Assembly: GCA_910588045.1 (NCBI GenBank)
Contig: CAJUPS010000002.1
Coordinates: 62,001-126,000 of the forward strand
Reading direction: 5' to 3'
DNA: 64,000 nt
Source of the DNA: an uncultured Oscillospiraceae bacterium
Lineage (GTDB): Bacteria > Bacillota > Clostridia > Oscillospirales > Oscillospiraceae
Part shown: positions 1-7,995 of the stretch, piece after piece
How the letters are laid out: the number at the start of each line of letters is the position of its first letter
How positions within the stretch are numbered: position 1 is the stretch's first letter
Program-made: the position numbers and the translations under genes
The notes under the pieces: generated by a model
Database searches by the model: none
Told to the model about the DNA's origin: nothing
Seen by the model: the letters and a program-made list of their open reading frames with translations, nothing else

Positions 1-69
1 CTCCGCATCGTCTGATGCGCGGTAGCCCTTCAGAAATTCCCGCAGGGAAGCGGTGTCCTTGTCTCTCAT
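1..69 (-). CDS. 5' end of a gene cut by the window edge
   Basis: Only the first 23 codons are inside the window, starting at an ATG whose complement is at 67-69 and reading MRDKDTASLREFLKGYRASD. A purine-rich stretch (GGAGAAAC) precedes the start. The fragment is too short to assign a family. It lies 18 bp downstream of the GNAT gene on the same strand, so the two are probably co-transcribed. Confidence 0.5.
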   Translation of the reverse strand, partial: MRDKDTASLREFLKGYRASDDAE

Positions 70-87
70 ACAGTTTCTCCTTCCATT

Positions 88-546
88 TTATCCCAGCCAC
101 ATGATGAAGATCTGGCAGGGATTTTTCTCATCCCACAGCGTGGGAAAACACTCCAGCTCCCGGAATCCCAGGTTGTGATAAAAGGCGTTGGTTCCGTCGT
201 AGGAGGCATAGCACCCCTCCCGCACGGTTTTCACCTGGAGGAACTCATATCCCTCCCCCCGCGCGTACTGCCGGGCCGCGTCAAACAGGGCCCGTCCGAT
301 CCCCAGCCGGTGGCACTCCGGCAGCACGCCCATCACGGCCACCTCGGCTGTGTACGGGCTGGTCTCCCGCAGGGCCAGGAACCCCCGGGCGGCGCCGTCC
401 TCCAGGTCTGCCCAGAAGGGCTGGCCGCCGCTCTCCTGAATATAGCTCTCGCGGCTCTCCTGTATGCCGAACCACTCCGGCAGAGCCTCCAGGATTTGCC
501 GGGCAATCGCCCTGCGCTGCCCGGGCGTCTCGATCCACTGCACCAT
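88..546 (-). CDS. GNAT-family N-acetyltransferase
   Basis: A 152-residue protein with the single-domain GNAT layout. The acetyl-CoA binding motif A is visible around residues 72-90 as VMGVLPECHRLGIGRALFD (Q/RxxGxG/A type), followed by the usual late YxxLGF element near residue 127 (FYHNLGFRE). Family members transfer an acetyl group from acetyl-CoA to an amine. The substrate cannot be told from the sequence. The start was set at the ATG at 544-546; the ribosome site (GGGG about 10 bp upstream) is weak. A TATACT-like -10 lies on the minus strand at 583-588, which suggests its own promoter. Confidence 0.85.
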   Translation of the reverse strand: MVQWIETPGQRRAIARQILEALPEWFGIQESRESYIQESGGQPFWADLEDGAARGFLALRETSPYTAEVAVMGVLPECHRLGIGRALFDAARQYARGEGYEFLQVKTVREGCYASYDGTNAFYHNLGFRELECFPTLWDEKNPCQIFIMWLG

Positions 547-630
547 ATTGCGTCATCCCCTGCTCCCGAATATTCAAGCTCCAGTATACTCCATATCCCG
601 GAAAATGTCCACCGCAATTTTACAGACCGC

Positions 631-660
631 GGCCCCCGCGGAGAAACCTTCGCGGGGGCC
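631..660 (-). terminator. GC-rich hairpin after the Cys-rich gene
   Basis: Perfect 10-bp inverted repeat GGCCCCCGCG / CGCGGGGGCC with a 10-nt loop, just downstream of the minus-strand gene ending at 683. There is no clear T-run after it, so it may end transcription inefficiently. Confidence 0.5.
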
Positions 661-682
661 TGGAAAGCTGGCAGCGGGCCGT

Positions 683-1525
683 TCAGCGGCAGCAGCTGCA
701 CTGTTTTGTGCACTCGTAGTCGCGGTTGCTGGTCAGACTGTTGGGGGGGAAGAACTCGTCTACAGGGAAGCAGATGTTCTGGAACAGCTCGCAGGGGTCC
801 TCGGTGGCGCAGCCGCCGCCGCAGGAGCAGTCCTTGTCGGGCATACAGTAGTCGAACACCGGGATCAGCAGCTGGGTATCCCGCTCCAGGCGGATGATGG
901 AGAACTGGCCCAGGGTGACGAAGGCGCGGCGGTACTCGTCGCCCATCGTCAGCTCGCAGCCGAAGCACTGGCATACGCAGGAGGGAATCTCGCAGATGTC
1001 GCAGTCGCAGCAGCGGTTCTCGCAGCACTCCACCAGCTTGGCATCCAGGACGATGGGATCGACGGTCTCCACCACGGCGGTAGGCAGATTGCTCCGCTCC
1101 AGCAGCTGGCGGTCCAGAGCGTCCACGCGCAGCTCGGAGGAGAAGATCTTGGCGTTGCCCTCGCTGCCGAAGAGGATGACCCGCTTGTCAAAGACGCACA
1201 GGCCCTCCACCTCTACCGGACGGGGGCAGGAGCAGTAGGCGTTGAGGGTTACACGATAGAAAAAGCGCATATCCACCGTGTAGAAGCCGCGGTTGAACAC
1301 CACGGGCTCCACGTCGATGTAGGTATAGAGCAGCTCGGCCTTACCGCCCTTGACCGTCTGGGCCCGGCTGAGTACATCCTGCCCGGCCAGCGTCGGATAG
1401 AAGCGCAGGTCCTCGATACAGTCCTTATCTCTGCAGCTGTCAAAAATCTTCTTGGTATGGATACAAACGGCCTCGCAGTTTTCCTTCATACCGGAAACGG
1501 GACCGGGAGCAATACGTTCAGGCAT
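683..1525 (-). CDS. conserved clostridial cysteine-rich protein
   Basis: A 280-residue protein of a type widely conserved in Clostridia but of unknown function. It has no signal peptide and no membrane segment. Cysteines are clustered: CEAVC and SCRDKDC near the N-terminus, CSCPRP near residue 110, a dense block CCENRCCDCDICEIP around 185-200, and a C-terminal CSCGGGCATEDPC / CTKQCSCC tail. The density suggests metal binding or disulfide cross-linking, as in spore-coat-like proteins; this is inference only. The start ATG at 1523-1525 is preceded by TAGGAGGTTCAATT, a strong ribosome site. It is divergent from the DUF4364 gene. Confidence 0.7.
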   Translation of the reverse strand: MPERIAPGPVSGMKENCEAVCIHTKKIFDSCRDKDCIEDLRFYPTLAGQDVLSRAQTVKGGKAELLYTYIDVEPVVFNRGFYTVDMRFFYRVTLNAYCSCPRPVEVEGLCVFDKRVILFGSEGNAKIFSSELRVDALDRQLLERSNLPTAVVETVDPIVLDAKLVECCENRCCDCDICEIPSCVCQCFGCELTMGDEYRRAFVTLGQFSIIRLERDTQLLIPVFDYCMPDKDCSCGGGCATEDPCELFQNICFPVDEFFPPNSLTSNRDYECTKQCSCCR

Positions 1526-1621
1526 AATTGAACCTCCTAAATAGTAACGTCTCTGTTGTTGGGAAGGCGTCGGCCTTCATTCCAGTCTATGCACCTGGAC
1601 CCTGGTGGTGAAAATTTGGGC

Positions 1622-1650
1622 TATACAAATTTCTCCGGAACAGGTATAAT
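1622..1650 (+). promoter_or_regulatory. SigA-type promoter for the DUF4364 gene
   Basis: Perfect -10 TATAAT at 1645-1650 with a partial -35 TATACA at 1622-1627 and a 17-bp spacer, 28 bp before the ATG. Confidence 0.65.
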
Positions 1651-1678
1651 GGAGACAACACGACTTAGGAGGCGCGCT

Positions 1679-2209
1679 ATGTCCTCATACGGCTTTATCA
1701 GCAGTAAGCTGGAAATCAAGTTCCTGATCCTCTACATCGCCGCCCGGGTGGTGGAACCCGTTCCCTTCGAGACCATGCAGGAGCTGAGCATGTGCGACAA
1801 CGGGGTGGACTATTTCGCTTTTTCCGAGTGCCTGGCGGACCTGGTGCGGACGGAGCACCTGACGCTGCGGGACGGGCTGTACGCCATCACCGACAAGGGA
1901 CGGCGCAACAGCGCCGTCTGTGAGAGCAGCTTGCCCTACTCCGTGCGGATCGCGGCGGAGCAGAAGCTGGCCCTGTGCAACGAGCAGCTCAAGCGCCGCG
2001 CCCTGGTAAAGGCATCGGTGGTCCCCCGGGACAGGGGGGGATATGAGGTTTCCCTGTCCCTCAGCGACGAGCTGGATGAGCTGATGAATCTGAAGCTGCT
2101 GGTGACCCGGCAGGACATGGCCCTGGAGCTCCAGAAGCGGTTCCGGGAGAGCGCGGAGGAGCTGTACGCCGGGATTTTGGCGGAGCTGTACGGCAAGAAG
2201 GAATCCTGA
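1679..2209 (+). CDS. DUF4364 family protein
   Basis: A 176-residue protein matching the DUF4364 family of Firmicutes, which looks like a winged-helix DNA-binding fold but has no established role. The start was placed at the ATG at 1679 rather than the upstream in-frame ATGs, because AGGAGG lies about 7 bp before it and a TATAAT promoter lies just upstream of that. The N-terminus (SSKLEIKFLILYIAARVVEP) is the typical family opening. The middle has the winged-helix-like YFAFSECLADLVRTEHL and YAITDKGR segments. It is monocistronic and ends in a strong hairpin. Confidence 0.85.
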   Translation: MSSYGFISSKLEIKFLILYIAARVVEPVPFETMQELSMCDNGVDYFAFSECLADLVRTEHLTLRDGLYAITDKGRRNSAVCESSLPYSVRIAAEQKLALCNEQLKRRALVKASVVPRDRGGYEVSLSLSDELDELMNLKLLVTRQDMALELQKRFRESAEELYAGILAELYGKKES

Positions 2210-2227
2210 TCTTCCATAAAAATGATC

Positions 2228-2274
2228 CCCCTTTTGTGTGAGGCTTAGACCCAACACAAAAGGGGAAATTTTTT
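2228..2274 (+). terminator. Rho-independent terminator, possibly bidirectional
   Basis: Inverted repeat CCCCTTTTGTGT (2228-2239) / ACACAAAAGGGG (2254-2265) followed by AAATTTTTT. It sits between the convergent DUF4364 gene and the EEP gene. The reverse strand also has a T-rich tail, so it may serve both. Confidence 0.85.
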
Positions 2275-2287
2275 GAAATGCGGCAGC

Positions 2288-3379
2288 TTATCGCAGCACA
2301 AAGTCCATATACACCGGATTGTGGTCGCTCCACCGGAACCCGGTCTCCCAGACCTTTGCGGCGCGGACCTCCACGTTGGAGGAGACGACAAAGCCGTCCA
2401 CGGTGACCCGGTAGTTGTCGGGGCCGTAGGGGCGGTCCGCGTTGCGGCAGGAGGCCACGGGCTTCTCCTCGTCAAAGGGGGCCACGATGGACAGCCCCTC
2501 CGGCACGAGAGAGGAGGGGATCGCCTGTGCCCAGGTGTAGGCGGGACCGGAGATGCCGAAGATCTCGTCGGAGTTCCCCAGCAGATCCTTGTTGAAGTCG
2601 CCCCCAGCAATGGTGTAGTTGCCCTTTTCATACTCCGAGAGCATGTCGCCGAACAGCAACTCCAGCTGCTCCTCGGCGATGGCCCCATCGGAGGTGTAGG
2701 CGGAGAGGTGGAGGTTATACAGGACCAGCTCCTTGCCCTCCTCCGCCAGGGGAATCCGCTGTACGGAGTAGCAGCGGTCGCAGTCCACCAGCTTCATGAA
2801 CCCCTCCTCGATGGGCAAGCTGCGCCGCAGTCCGGAGGCGATAGGGAAGACGGAGTAGGTGGCCTGCCCGGCCCGGTTGGCCCCGTGGGGCTCGGTGAGG
2901 GGCCAGAAGAGGTAGGGGCTGTCGTAGTTCTGGGAGAAGGTCCGGCTGGTGAACCGCCCCTCCAGCGCACGGTCCACCAGCGCCAGCTCGTCGATGTGAT
3001 AGCTGCGGGTGCCGTCCACGTCCACCTCCTGGAGCAAGAGGAACTGAGGATCGATCGCCTTCACCGTCTCCATAGCCCCGGAGACATTCTCGCTGACGGC
3101 CTCCGGGGAGCGGGCGCGGCTCTCCTTGCCGCCGTCCATGAAGAAGCTGTAGTCATTGCTGTAGGCCCCGAAGCCGATGTTGTAGGAGACGGCGCGGTAG
3201 AGCTCGTTGACGGCGAGCTCTGCATTGACGCCGCTTCCCACGGTCTCCACGGGCAGATCCAGGTTGTCCTCCAGCCGGTAGTAGGCGGCAAAGACGTAAA
3301 TCAGGTATCCTACCACGACGGCCAGCGCCAGCGCCAGCACGCCCAGGGCGATTTTCAGGGGCAGACGTTTCTTTTTCAT
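2288..3379 (-). CDS. membrane-anchored endonuclease/exonuclease/phosphatase (EEP) family protein
   Basis: A 363-residue protein with one N-terminal membrane segment (about residues 9-31, after MKKKR), then an extracytoplasmic EEP domain of the DNase I fold. Family motifs are visible in order: YNIGFG near 66, LLLQEVD near 115 (catalytic Glu), NLHLSA near 225, GGDFN near 262 (Asp/Asn), and WSDHNPV near 352 (Asp-His). These residues bind the divalent metal and the scissile phosphate. The substrate could be nucleic acid, a phospholipid or an inositol phosphate; the sequence does not decide. It is convergent with DUF4364. Confidence 0.88.
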   Translation of the reverse strand: MKKKRLPLKIALGVLALALAVVVGYLIYVFAAYYRLEDNLDLPVETVGSGVNAELAVNELYRAVSYNIGFGAYSNDYSFFMDGGKESRARSPEAVSENVSGAMETVKAIDPQFLLLQEVDVDGTRSYHIDELALVDRALEGRFTSRTFSQNYDSPYLFWPLTEPHGANRAGQATYSVFPIASGLRRSLPIEEGFMKLVDCDRCYSVQRIPLAEEGKELVLYNLHLSAYTSDGAIAEEQLELLFGDMLSEYEKGNYTIAGGDFNKDLLGNSDEIFGISGPAYTWAQAIPSSLVPEGLSIVAPFDEEKPVASCRNADRPYGPDNYRVTVDGFVVSSNVEVRAAKVWETGFRWSDHNPVYMDFVLR

Positions 3380-3432
3380 CGGTCTGTCTCTCCTTTTCAG
3401 CGTGATGAAGAGGGGGGAGTTATTAGCAGTGC

Positions 3433-3527
3433 AGTATCGTTACCGTGCGGAAATGCCGGGGCAGCGCTGCACCAAAGAGCGCATGAAAGTTCTTTTTGGA
3501 TCCTTTTTCTTTCAAGAAAAAGGATCA
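3433..3527 (+). repeat. intergenic hairpin repeat, copy 1 of 3
   Basis: Begins CAGTATCGTTACCGTGCG, includes AAAGTTCTTTTTG, and ends in a perfect hairpin GATCCTTTTTCTT-TC-AAGAAAAAGGATC (3500-3527). Related copies are at 4783-4874 and 31525-31615. The hairpin overlaps the stop codon of the U32 peptidase gene on the other strand. Confidence 0.8.
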
Positions 3528-4757
3528 CGACTTGGCCGACAGATCCCTCTCGATTCGCAGGATGGTCCACGGGGGCACCGGCCGTGGGAGCCGGACCCGC
3601 AGCAGCATTTGCGGCGTCCTGGGTTCCGTCACGGGCAGGCCCTCCATGTCCTCTATTCCGGAAACCCGGAAGGCGAAGGGCTTCATATCCGGCCCCACGG
3701 CCTCCAGGGTATCGCCCACGGCGAACTTGTTGCGCAGGGTCAGCGTGGCCGTGCCGTCCTCCCCGCACTCCGTCACCAGGGCCACCACCTGCCACTCCCG
3801 GATATACCGGGCATTCTCATAATACTGTCCCGGCGGGCCGTAATAGAACCCCGTTGCGTAGTGCCGGTGGCTGACCTTCTCCACCTCGTCCCGCCACACG
3901 GGGTCCACGCGCCGCCCGGCCCACACGTCATCGATGACGTGCCGGTAGGCCCCCGTCACGATGGCGGCGTAGTAGGCGCTCTTGGCCCGGCCCTCGATCT
4001 TCAGGCTGCTCAGGCCCGCCTCCATGAGGTCATCCACGTGGTCGATCATGCACATATCCCGGGAGTTCATGATGTAGGTGCCCATTTTGTCCTCAAAGAC
4101 GGGGAAATACTCCCCGGGCCGCTTCTCCTCCATGAGGTAGTATTGATACCGGCAGGGCTGGGCGCAGGCCCCCCGGTTGGAGTCCCGCCCGGTCATATAG
4201 TTCGAGAGCAGGCACCGCCCGCTGTAGCTGACGCACATAGCCCCGTGGACGAAGGCCTCCAGCTCCAGCTCCTTCGGCGTCTTTGTCCGAATTTCCCGGA
4301 TTTCTTCCAAACTCAGCTCCCGGGCCAGAATGACCCGCCTGGCGCCCAGCTCGTACCAGGCCCGGGCGGCGACGTGGTTGGCCACGCTCACCTGGGTGGA
4401 CACGTGCCTCTCGCACCGGGGGGCGTACTTCCCCGCCAGGGTGAAGGTCCCCAGGTCCGCCGCGATCAGCGCGTCCACGCCCGCGTCGTCCAGCGCTTCC
4501 AGCCACTCCGGCAGCTTCTCGATCTCCCCGCACCGGGGCATGGTATTCACGGTCACGTGGACCCGCACCCCGTGGTCATGGGCAAACTTCACCGCCCGGG
4601 GCAGCTCCTCCGGGGAAAAATTCCCCGCGAAGGAGCGCATCCCGAAGCTCTCGCCCGCCAGGTATACCGCGTCCGCGCCGTACAGTACCGCCATCCTCAG
4701 CCGCTCCATGTCCCCGGCGGGGGCAAGGAGCTCCGGTTTTTTTCTGTCACCCATCAT
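3525..4757 (-). CDS. U32 family peptidase (TrhP/YegQ-like)
   Basis: A 410-residue protein with the U32 signature: ELLAPAGDMERLRMAV at the N-terminus, the DAVYLAGE segment, and the Cys-containing region ALCVSYSGRCLLS-type (here GAMCVSYSGRCLLSNYMTGR near residue 176) followed by NRGACAQPCR. Recent family knowledge links many U32 proteins to prephenate-dependent tRNA hydroxylation (TrhP) or ubiquinone hydroxylation rather than proteolysis. The conserved cysteines fit an Fe-S cluster or Zn site. The C-terminal 90 residues resemble the beta-barrel extension of TrhP-type proteins. The tRNA role is inferred from family only. mltG lies upstream on the same strand. Confidence 0.88.
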   Translation of the reverse strand: MMGDRKKPELLAPAGDMERLRMAVLYGADAVYLAGESFGMRSFAGNFSPEELPRAVKFAHDHGVRVHVTVNTMPRCGEIEKLPEWLEALDDAGVDALIAADLGTFTLAGKYAPRCERHVSTQVSVANHVAARAWYELGARRVILARELSLEEIREIRTKTPKELELEAFVHGAMCVSYSGRCLLSNYMTGRDSNRGACAQPCRYQYYLMEEKRPGEYFPVFEDKMGTYIMNSRDMCMIDHVDDLMEAGLSSLKIEGRAKSAYYAAIVTGAYRHVIDDVWAGRRVDPVWRDEVEKVSHRHYATGFYYGPPGQYYENARYIREWQVVALVTECGEDGTATLTLRNKFAVGDTLEAVGPDMKPFAFRVSGIEDMEGLPVTEPRTPQMLLRVRLPRPVPPWTILRIERDLSAKS

Positions 4758-4782
4758 TTATACTGTTCTCCGATTAAAAGTG

Positions 4783-4874
4783 TAGTATCGTTACCGGGCA
4801 AAAATGCAGGAATAGCAGCGGCTTTAGGCTCGTGCTAAAGTTCTTTTTGGTACTTTTTCTTTCAAGAAAAAGTA
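4783..4874 (+). repeat. intergenic hairpin repeat, copy 2 of 3
   Basis: Begins TAGTATCGTTACCGGGCA and ends in TACTTTTTCTT-TC-AAGAAAAAGTA (4851-4874). It abuts the stop codon of the minus-strand mltG, as copy 1 does with the U32 gene. Confidence 0.8.
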
Positions 4875-6161
4875 TTACTCTCCGGCCTGGGCGGCGGCCT
4901 CAGCCGCCTTGGCCACGTTCTTGTTGTGCTCGGCCAGGGTCTCGCTGAATACGTGCTTGTCGCCCACCAGGACGTAGAAATAGTAGTCGGTGTCCGCCGG
5001 GGAGAGCGCCGCCCGGATGGAGGCCATGCCCGGATTGGCGATGGGCGTGGGGGGCAGACCCTCGTGGAGGTAGAGGTTGTAGGGGCTGTCCAGCCCGGTG
5101 TAGTCCTCCTGGGTGATGGGCCGCCCGGCGGCGTAGACCAGGGCTGCGTCGATCTGGAGCAGCCGCCCCGTCTCCCCGCCCCGCTCCAGGCGGTTGTGGA
5201 TGACGGAGGAGATGTTGCTCCGGTCAGAGCCGTCGGTCTCCCGCTCGATGAGGGAGGCGATGGTGAGGATCTGCCGCAGGTCGTAGTCCGACTCGTCCAG
5301 CAGCTCCTGGAAATCCTCCTCGCCGTAGACCTTGTTCTTGAAGTTGGAGAGCATGGAACCGAAGGCCAGCTCCGTCCGGGCACCCACGTAGAACTCGTAG
5401 GTGTCGGGGAACAGATAGCCCTCCAGGCGGCTGACGTCGCCCAGGCTCTCGCTGTCCAGGAAGGGGTAGCTGTCGCTGTCGAACTGGTAGTTGGCGGCGG
5501 TGTCCGTGAGCTTCTCCACGGTGCCCACGCCGTTCTCCGCCAGCAGGTCGATGATCTGCTTCACCGTGAAGCCCTCGGGGATGGTGACCTCCACCGTCTC
5601 GGTCTTGCCGCCGGTGGTGCGCATACCGCGAATGAGGGCCATATAGTCCATGTCCGTGTTGAGCACAAAGGTGCCCTGGGTCAGCTTGTGGTCCGCGTGG
5701 CTGAACCAGGCGAACAGGCGGAAGAACCAGTCGTACTCGATGAGGCCCTTCTCCTTCAGCTCGCCGGCCACCTTCTCCATGTCGTAGTGGGTGACCTCCT
5801 TGACCGAGCCGTCCTCCTGCTTCTCCCGGTCCACGCTGCTGACATACGCCTCGGTGATTTGGATGCTGGCCTCCAGGGGGGGCTTGTTGAGCGCGGCGAA
5901 GTCGTTGGCCAGCATCCAGCCCACCGCCGCGCAGATGGAGGAGGAGGCGGCTACGATCACCACCCAGAGCAGGATCGCCAGCAGGGGATTGGTGCGTTTT
6001 TTCTTCCGTTTCTTCTTTTTCTTACCGGTCCCGGCGGGACGGGGGCGTTCCTCGGCGTGACGGTCCTCGCCCGCGGGGTGGGGAGCGCCGGTTCCTCCGG
6101 TCTGGCGGGATACCTCGTCGCCGTCCCAGCTGGCAGTTTTGTAGCGGTCGTCCTGGTTCAT
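4875..6161 (-). CDS. mltG: endolytic murein transglycosylase MltG
   Basis: A 428-residue protein of the MltG/YceG family, which cleaves nascent glycan strands in peptidoglycan and so sets their length. The N-terminal 45 residues are polar and Lys-rich (KKKKKRKKKR), followed by one membrane segment (about 55-78), a LysM-like region and the YceG catalytic domain. Diagnostic motifs: LEGYLFPDTYEF, LTIASLIERETD (catalytic Glu), SVIHNRLERG, LQIDAALVYAAG, and SPYNLYLHEGLPPTPIANPG near the end. The start ATG is preceded by AAGGAAGGA. Copy 2 of the intergenic repeat lies directly after the stop codon. Confidence 0.95.
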   Translation of the reverse strand: MNQDDRYKTASWDGDEVSRQTGGTGAPHPAGEDRHAEERPRPAGTGKKKKKRKKKRTNPLLAILLWVVIVAASSSICAAVGWMLANDFAALNKPPLEASIQITEAYVSSVDREKQEDGSVKEVTHYDMEKVAGELKEKGLIEYDWFFRLFAWFSHADHKLTQGTFVLNTDMDYMALIRGMRTTGGKTETVEVTIPEGFTVKQIIDLLAENGVGTVEKLTDTAANYQFDSDSYPFLDSESLGDVSRLEGYLFPDTYEFYVGARTELAFGSMLSNFKNKVYGEEDFQELLDESDYDLRQILTIASLIERETDGSDRSNISSVIHNRLERGGETGRLLQIDAALVYAAGRPITQEDYTGLDSPYNLYLHEGLPPTPIANPGMASIRAALSPADTDYYFYVLVGDKHVFSETLAEHNKNVAKAAEAAAQAGE

Positions 6162-6398
6162 GAGGTTTTATCCTTCCTTGCAGTTATTGAAGCGCCGGTG
6201 CAGTACCGGTGCAGTAAGAGCTCGATGTATTCCTCCCGACCGGATGTGTCCGGCCGGGTGCTTGCCATGCAGCGCCTGAAAAGGGGAGGGGTGCAAAAGA
6301 TTTTCCTTGTCCTCCCCAAAAATTTTTCCCGGTCAAGCTGCCTTTTGCCCCGTTCCGGCATAGGATGTTTCAGCTTGATAAGTGAGGTGAAACAAAAC

Positions 6399-6581
6399 AT
6401 GTGGAACAACGGCAATGACTGCGGCTGCCTGTGGATCATCCTGATTATCATCCTGCTGTGCTGCTGCGGGTGTGGCAACGGCAATGGGAGCAACAATGGC
6501 TGCTGTTGCTGCTGCTGCAACAACGGCAACTGCGGGTGCGGTGGAAACTGCGGCTGCAACAACGGGTGCTGCTGCTGCTGA
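6399..6581 (+). CDS. 60-residue Cys/Gly/Asn-rich membrane-type small protein
   Basis: A 60-residue protein: MWNNGNDCGC, then a hydrophobic stretch LWIILIIILL (11-20), then a tail made almost wholly of Cys, Gly and Asn (CCCGCGNGNG, SNNGCCCCCC, NCGCGGNCGC, CNNGCCCC). About 22 of 60 residues are Cys. Similar Firmicute proteins are often annotated as 'chorion class high-cysteine HCB' proteins; their role is not established and a spore-coat or metal role is inference. GTGAGGTG lies 8 bp upstream of the ATG, and a strong terminator follows, so it is a real monocistronic gene rather than low-complexity noise. Confidence 0.75.
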   Translation: MWNNGNDCGCLWIILIIILLCCCGCGNGNGSNNGCCCCCCNNGNCGCGGNCGCNNGCCCC

Positions 6582-6601
6582 GGCTACATACCCGGGGGAG
6601 G

Positions 6602-6630
6602 CTGGGCGCGGGAGCGCCCAGTCTCTTTTT
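6602..6630 (+). terminator. Rho-independent terminator of the Cys-rich peptide gene
   Basis: CTGGGCGC-GGGA-GCGCCCAG followed by TCTCTTTTT, 20 bp after the stop codon. Confidence 0.85.
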
Positions 6631-6670
6631 CGCAGGCACAGCCGGGGCAAAAGCAACGGCGGCATGGATG

Positions 6671-7315
6671 CTACCGGAGGCCCTCCCACTCCGCGAAAAA
6701 CTCCTCGAGATAGGAGCGCATGTAGGCGTCCCGCGCCTCTGCGATGGCCCGCGCCGCGTCCGTGTTCATCAGGGCGCGGAGTCGGAGCAGCTTCTCGTAA
6801 AAGTGGTTGACGGTGGTGGAGCGACTGCTGCGGTACTCTTCCGCATTCATCGCCTCCCGGAAGGGGATGTCGGGATCGTACATCGCCCTGCCCCGGCTCC
6901 CGCCGTAGGCGAACGCCCTGGCGATGCCCACCGCGCCCATGGCGTCCAGCCTGTCCGCATCCTGTACGCACTTGCCCTCCAGGGACTCCGGCGCGACGGA
7001 ATCCGTCCCCACAAAGGACACGCCCTCAATGATGCCGCAGATTTCCGCAATGGTCTCCCCCGGGACCCCGTGGCCGCTGAGAAACCGGACGGCCCTGTCC
7101 TTACCCGCGTGGGTTTCCGGCGACAGCTTCACGTCGTCCACGTCGTGGAGCAGCGCGGCCAGCTGGATGGTCAGCACCTCCGCCCCCTCCCGCTCTGCGA
7201 GGACCGTAGCCATTTTATAAACTCTCAGGGTGTGAAAAAAGTCGTGCCCGCTATAATCGTCGGCAAAAATCCCTCTTGCATACGCAATAGCGTCGTCAAT
7301 GATTCGCCCATCCAT
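6671..7315 (-). CDS. HD-domain phosphohydrolase
   Basis: A 214-residue HD-superfamily metal phosphohydrolase. The metal ligands are visible as H near residue 23 (SGHDFFHTLRV), the HD pair in LAALLHDVDD near 60, and the late D in CVQDADRLDAMGAVG near 118-131, which is the typical 'DADrLDAiGaiGiaR' signature of YedJ-type enzymes. The FAYGGSRG block also fits that subfamily. The substrate is not known. The start was placed at the ATG at 7313-7315, which has GAGGGA about 8 bp upstream; an alternative ATG at 7328-7330 overlaps the tmk stop as ATGA. Confidence 0.85.
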   Translation of the reverse strand: MDGRIIDDAIAYARGIFADDYSGHDFFHTLRVYKMATVLAEREGAEVLTIQLAALLHDVDDVKLSPETHAGKDRAVRFLSGHGVPGETIAEICGIIEGVSFVGTDSVAPESLEGKCVQDADRLDAMGAVGIARAFAYGGSRGRAMYDPDIPFREAMNAEEYRSSRSTTVNHFYEKLLRLRALMNTDAARAIAEARDAYMRSYLEEFFAEWEGLR

Positions 7316-7326
7316 GCCGCGTTCCC

Positions 7327-7995
7327 TCATACGACCAGCGGCCGGACAAGCTCCCACAGCTCCCCGTGGATGTCCTCCGGACTGCGGACGGTCCCGTCCC
7401 GGGAGCAGTCCACCCGCCGCCAGCCCAGCTTGTCCGCGATTTCCCGCGTGCTCTCCCGGCAGGCGCGGAGGTAGTCCCCGTCCATCTCATGGATGTCTGC
7501 CTGGGTGTGGGTGGCCTCCTGCCGGCGGCGGAGCATCTGCTCGGAGAGCTCTGCGGGCAGGTCCAGGTAAATCACCAGATCCGGTTCCGGCAGCGCCAAC
7601 CGTCGGTATTCCAAATCAAACAGCCACTCCAGGTAGGCCCGCCGCTCCCCCTCCGGCAGCTTGGGGGCCTGATGGACGGCGTTGGAGGTGGTGTAGCGGT
7701 CGGCCAGAATGAGCTTCCCGCCCTCATAGTCCCCCTGCCAGTCCTGCCGGTAGGAGGCGTAGCGGTCCACGGCGTACAGGGTGGAGGCGGCGTAGGCGCT
7801 CACATCCCCGGGCTTTTTCCCAAGGTCCCCCTGCAAATACCGTTCCACCGGCGCGGCAAAGGGACTGCCGTACCGGGGGAAGTTCACCTGCCGGAAGGAG
7901 ACGCCCGCCCGCTCCAGGTGCTGCGCCATGAGGCGGGCCTGGGTGGCCTTGCCCGCGCCGTCGGTGCCCTCCAATACGATGAGTTTTCCCTTCAT
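7327..7995 (-). CDS. tmk: thymidylate kinase
   Basis: A 222-residue dTMP kinase, converting dTMP to dTDP with ATP. The P-loop is EGTDGAGKATQ at residues 9-19 (a KAT variant of the usual GxGKST/T), followed by NFPRYG (the FPR motif that contacts dTMP), and ILADRYTTSN (the DR(Y/W) motif). The LID region is around RRRQEATHTQADIHE. The start at 7993-7995 overlaps the tagA stop as ATGA, so translation is probably coupled. It sits in the tagA-tmk-HD operon. Confidence 0.92.
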   Translation of the reverse strand: MKGKLIVLEGTDGAGKATQARLMAQHLERAGVSFRQVNFPRYGSPFAAPVERYLQGDLGKKPGDVSAYAASTLYAVDRYASYRQDWQGDYEGGKLILADRYTTSNAVHQAPKLPEGERRAYLEWLFDLEYRRLALPEPDLVIYLDLPAELSEQMLRRRQEATHTQADIHEMDGDYLRACRESTREIADKLGWRRVDCSRDGTVRSPEDIHGELWELVRPLVV

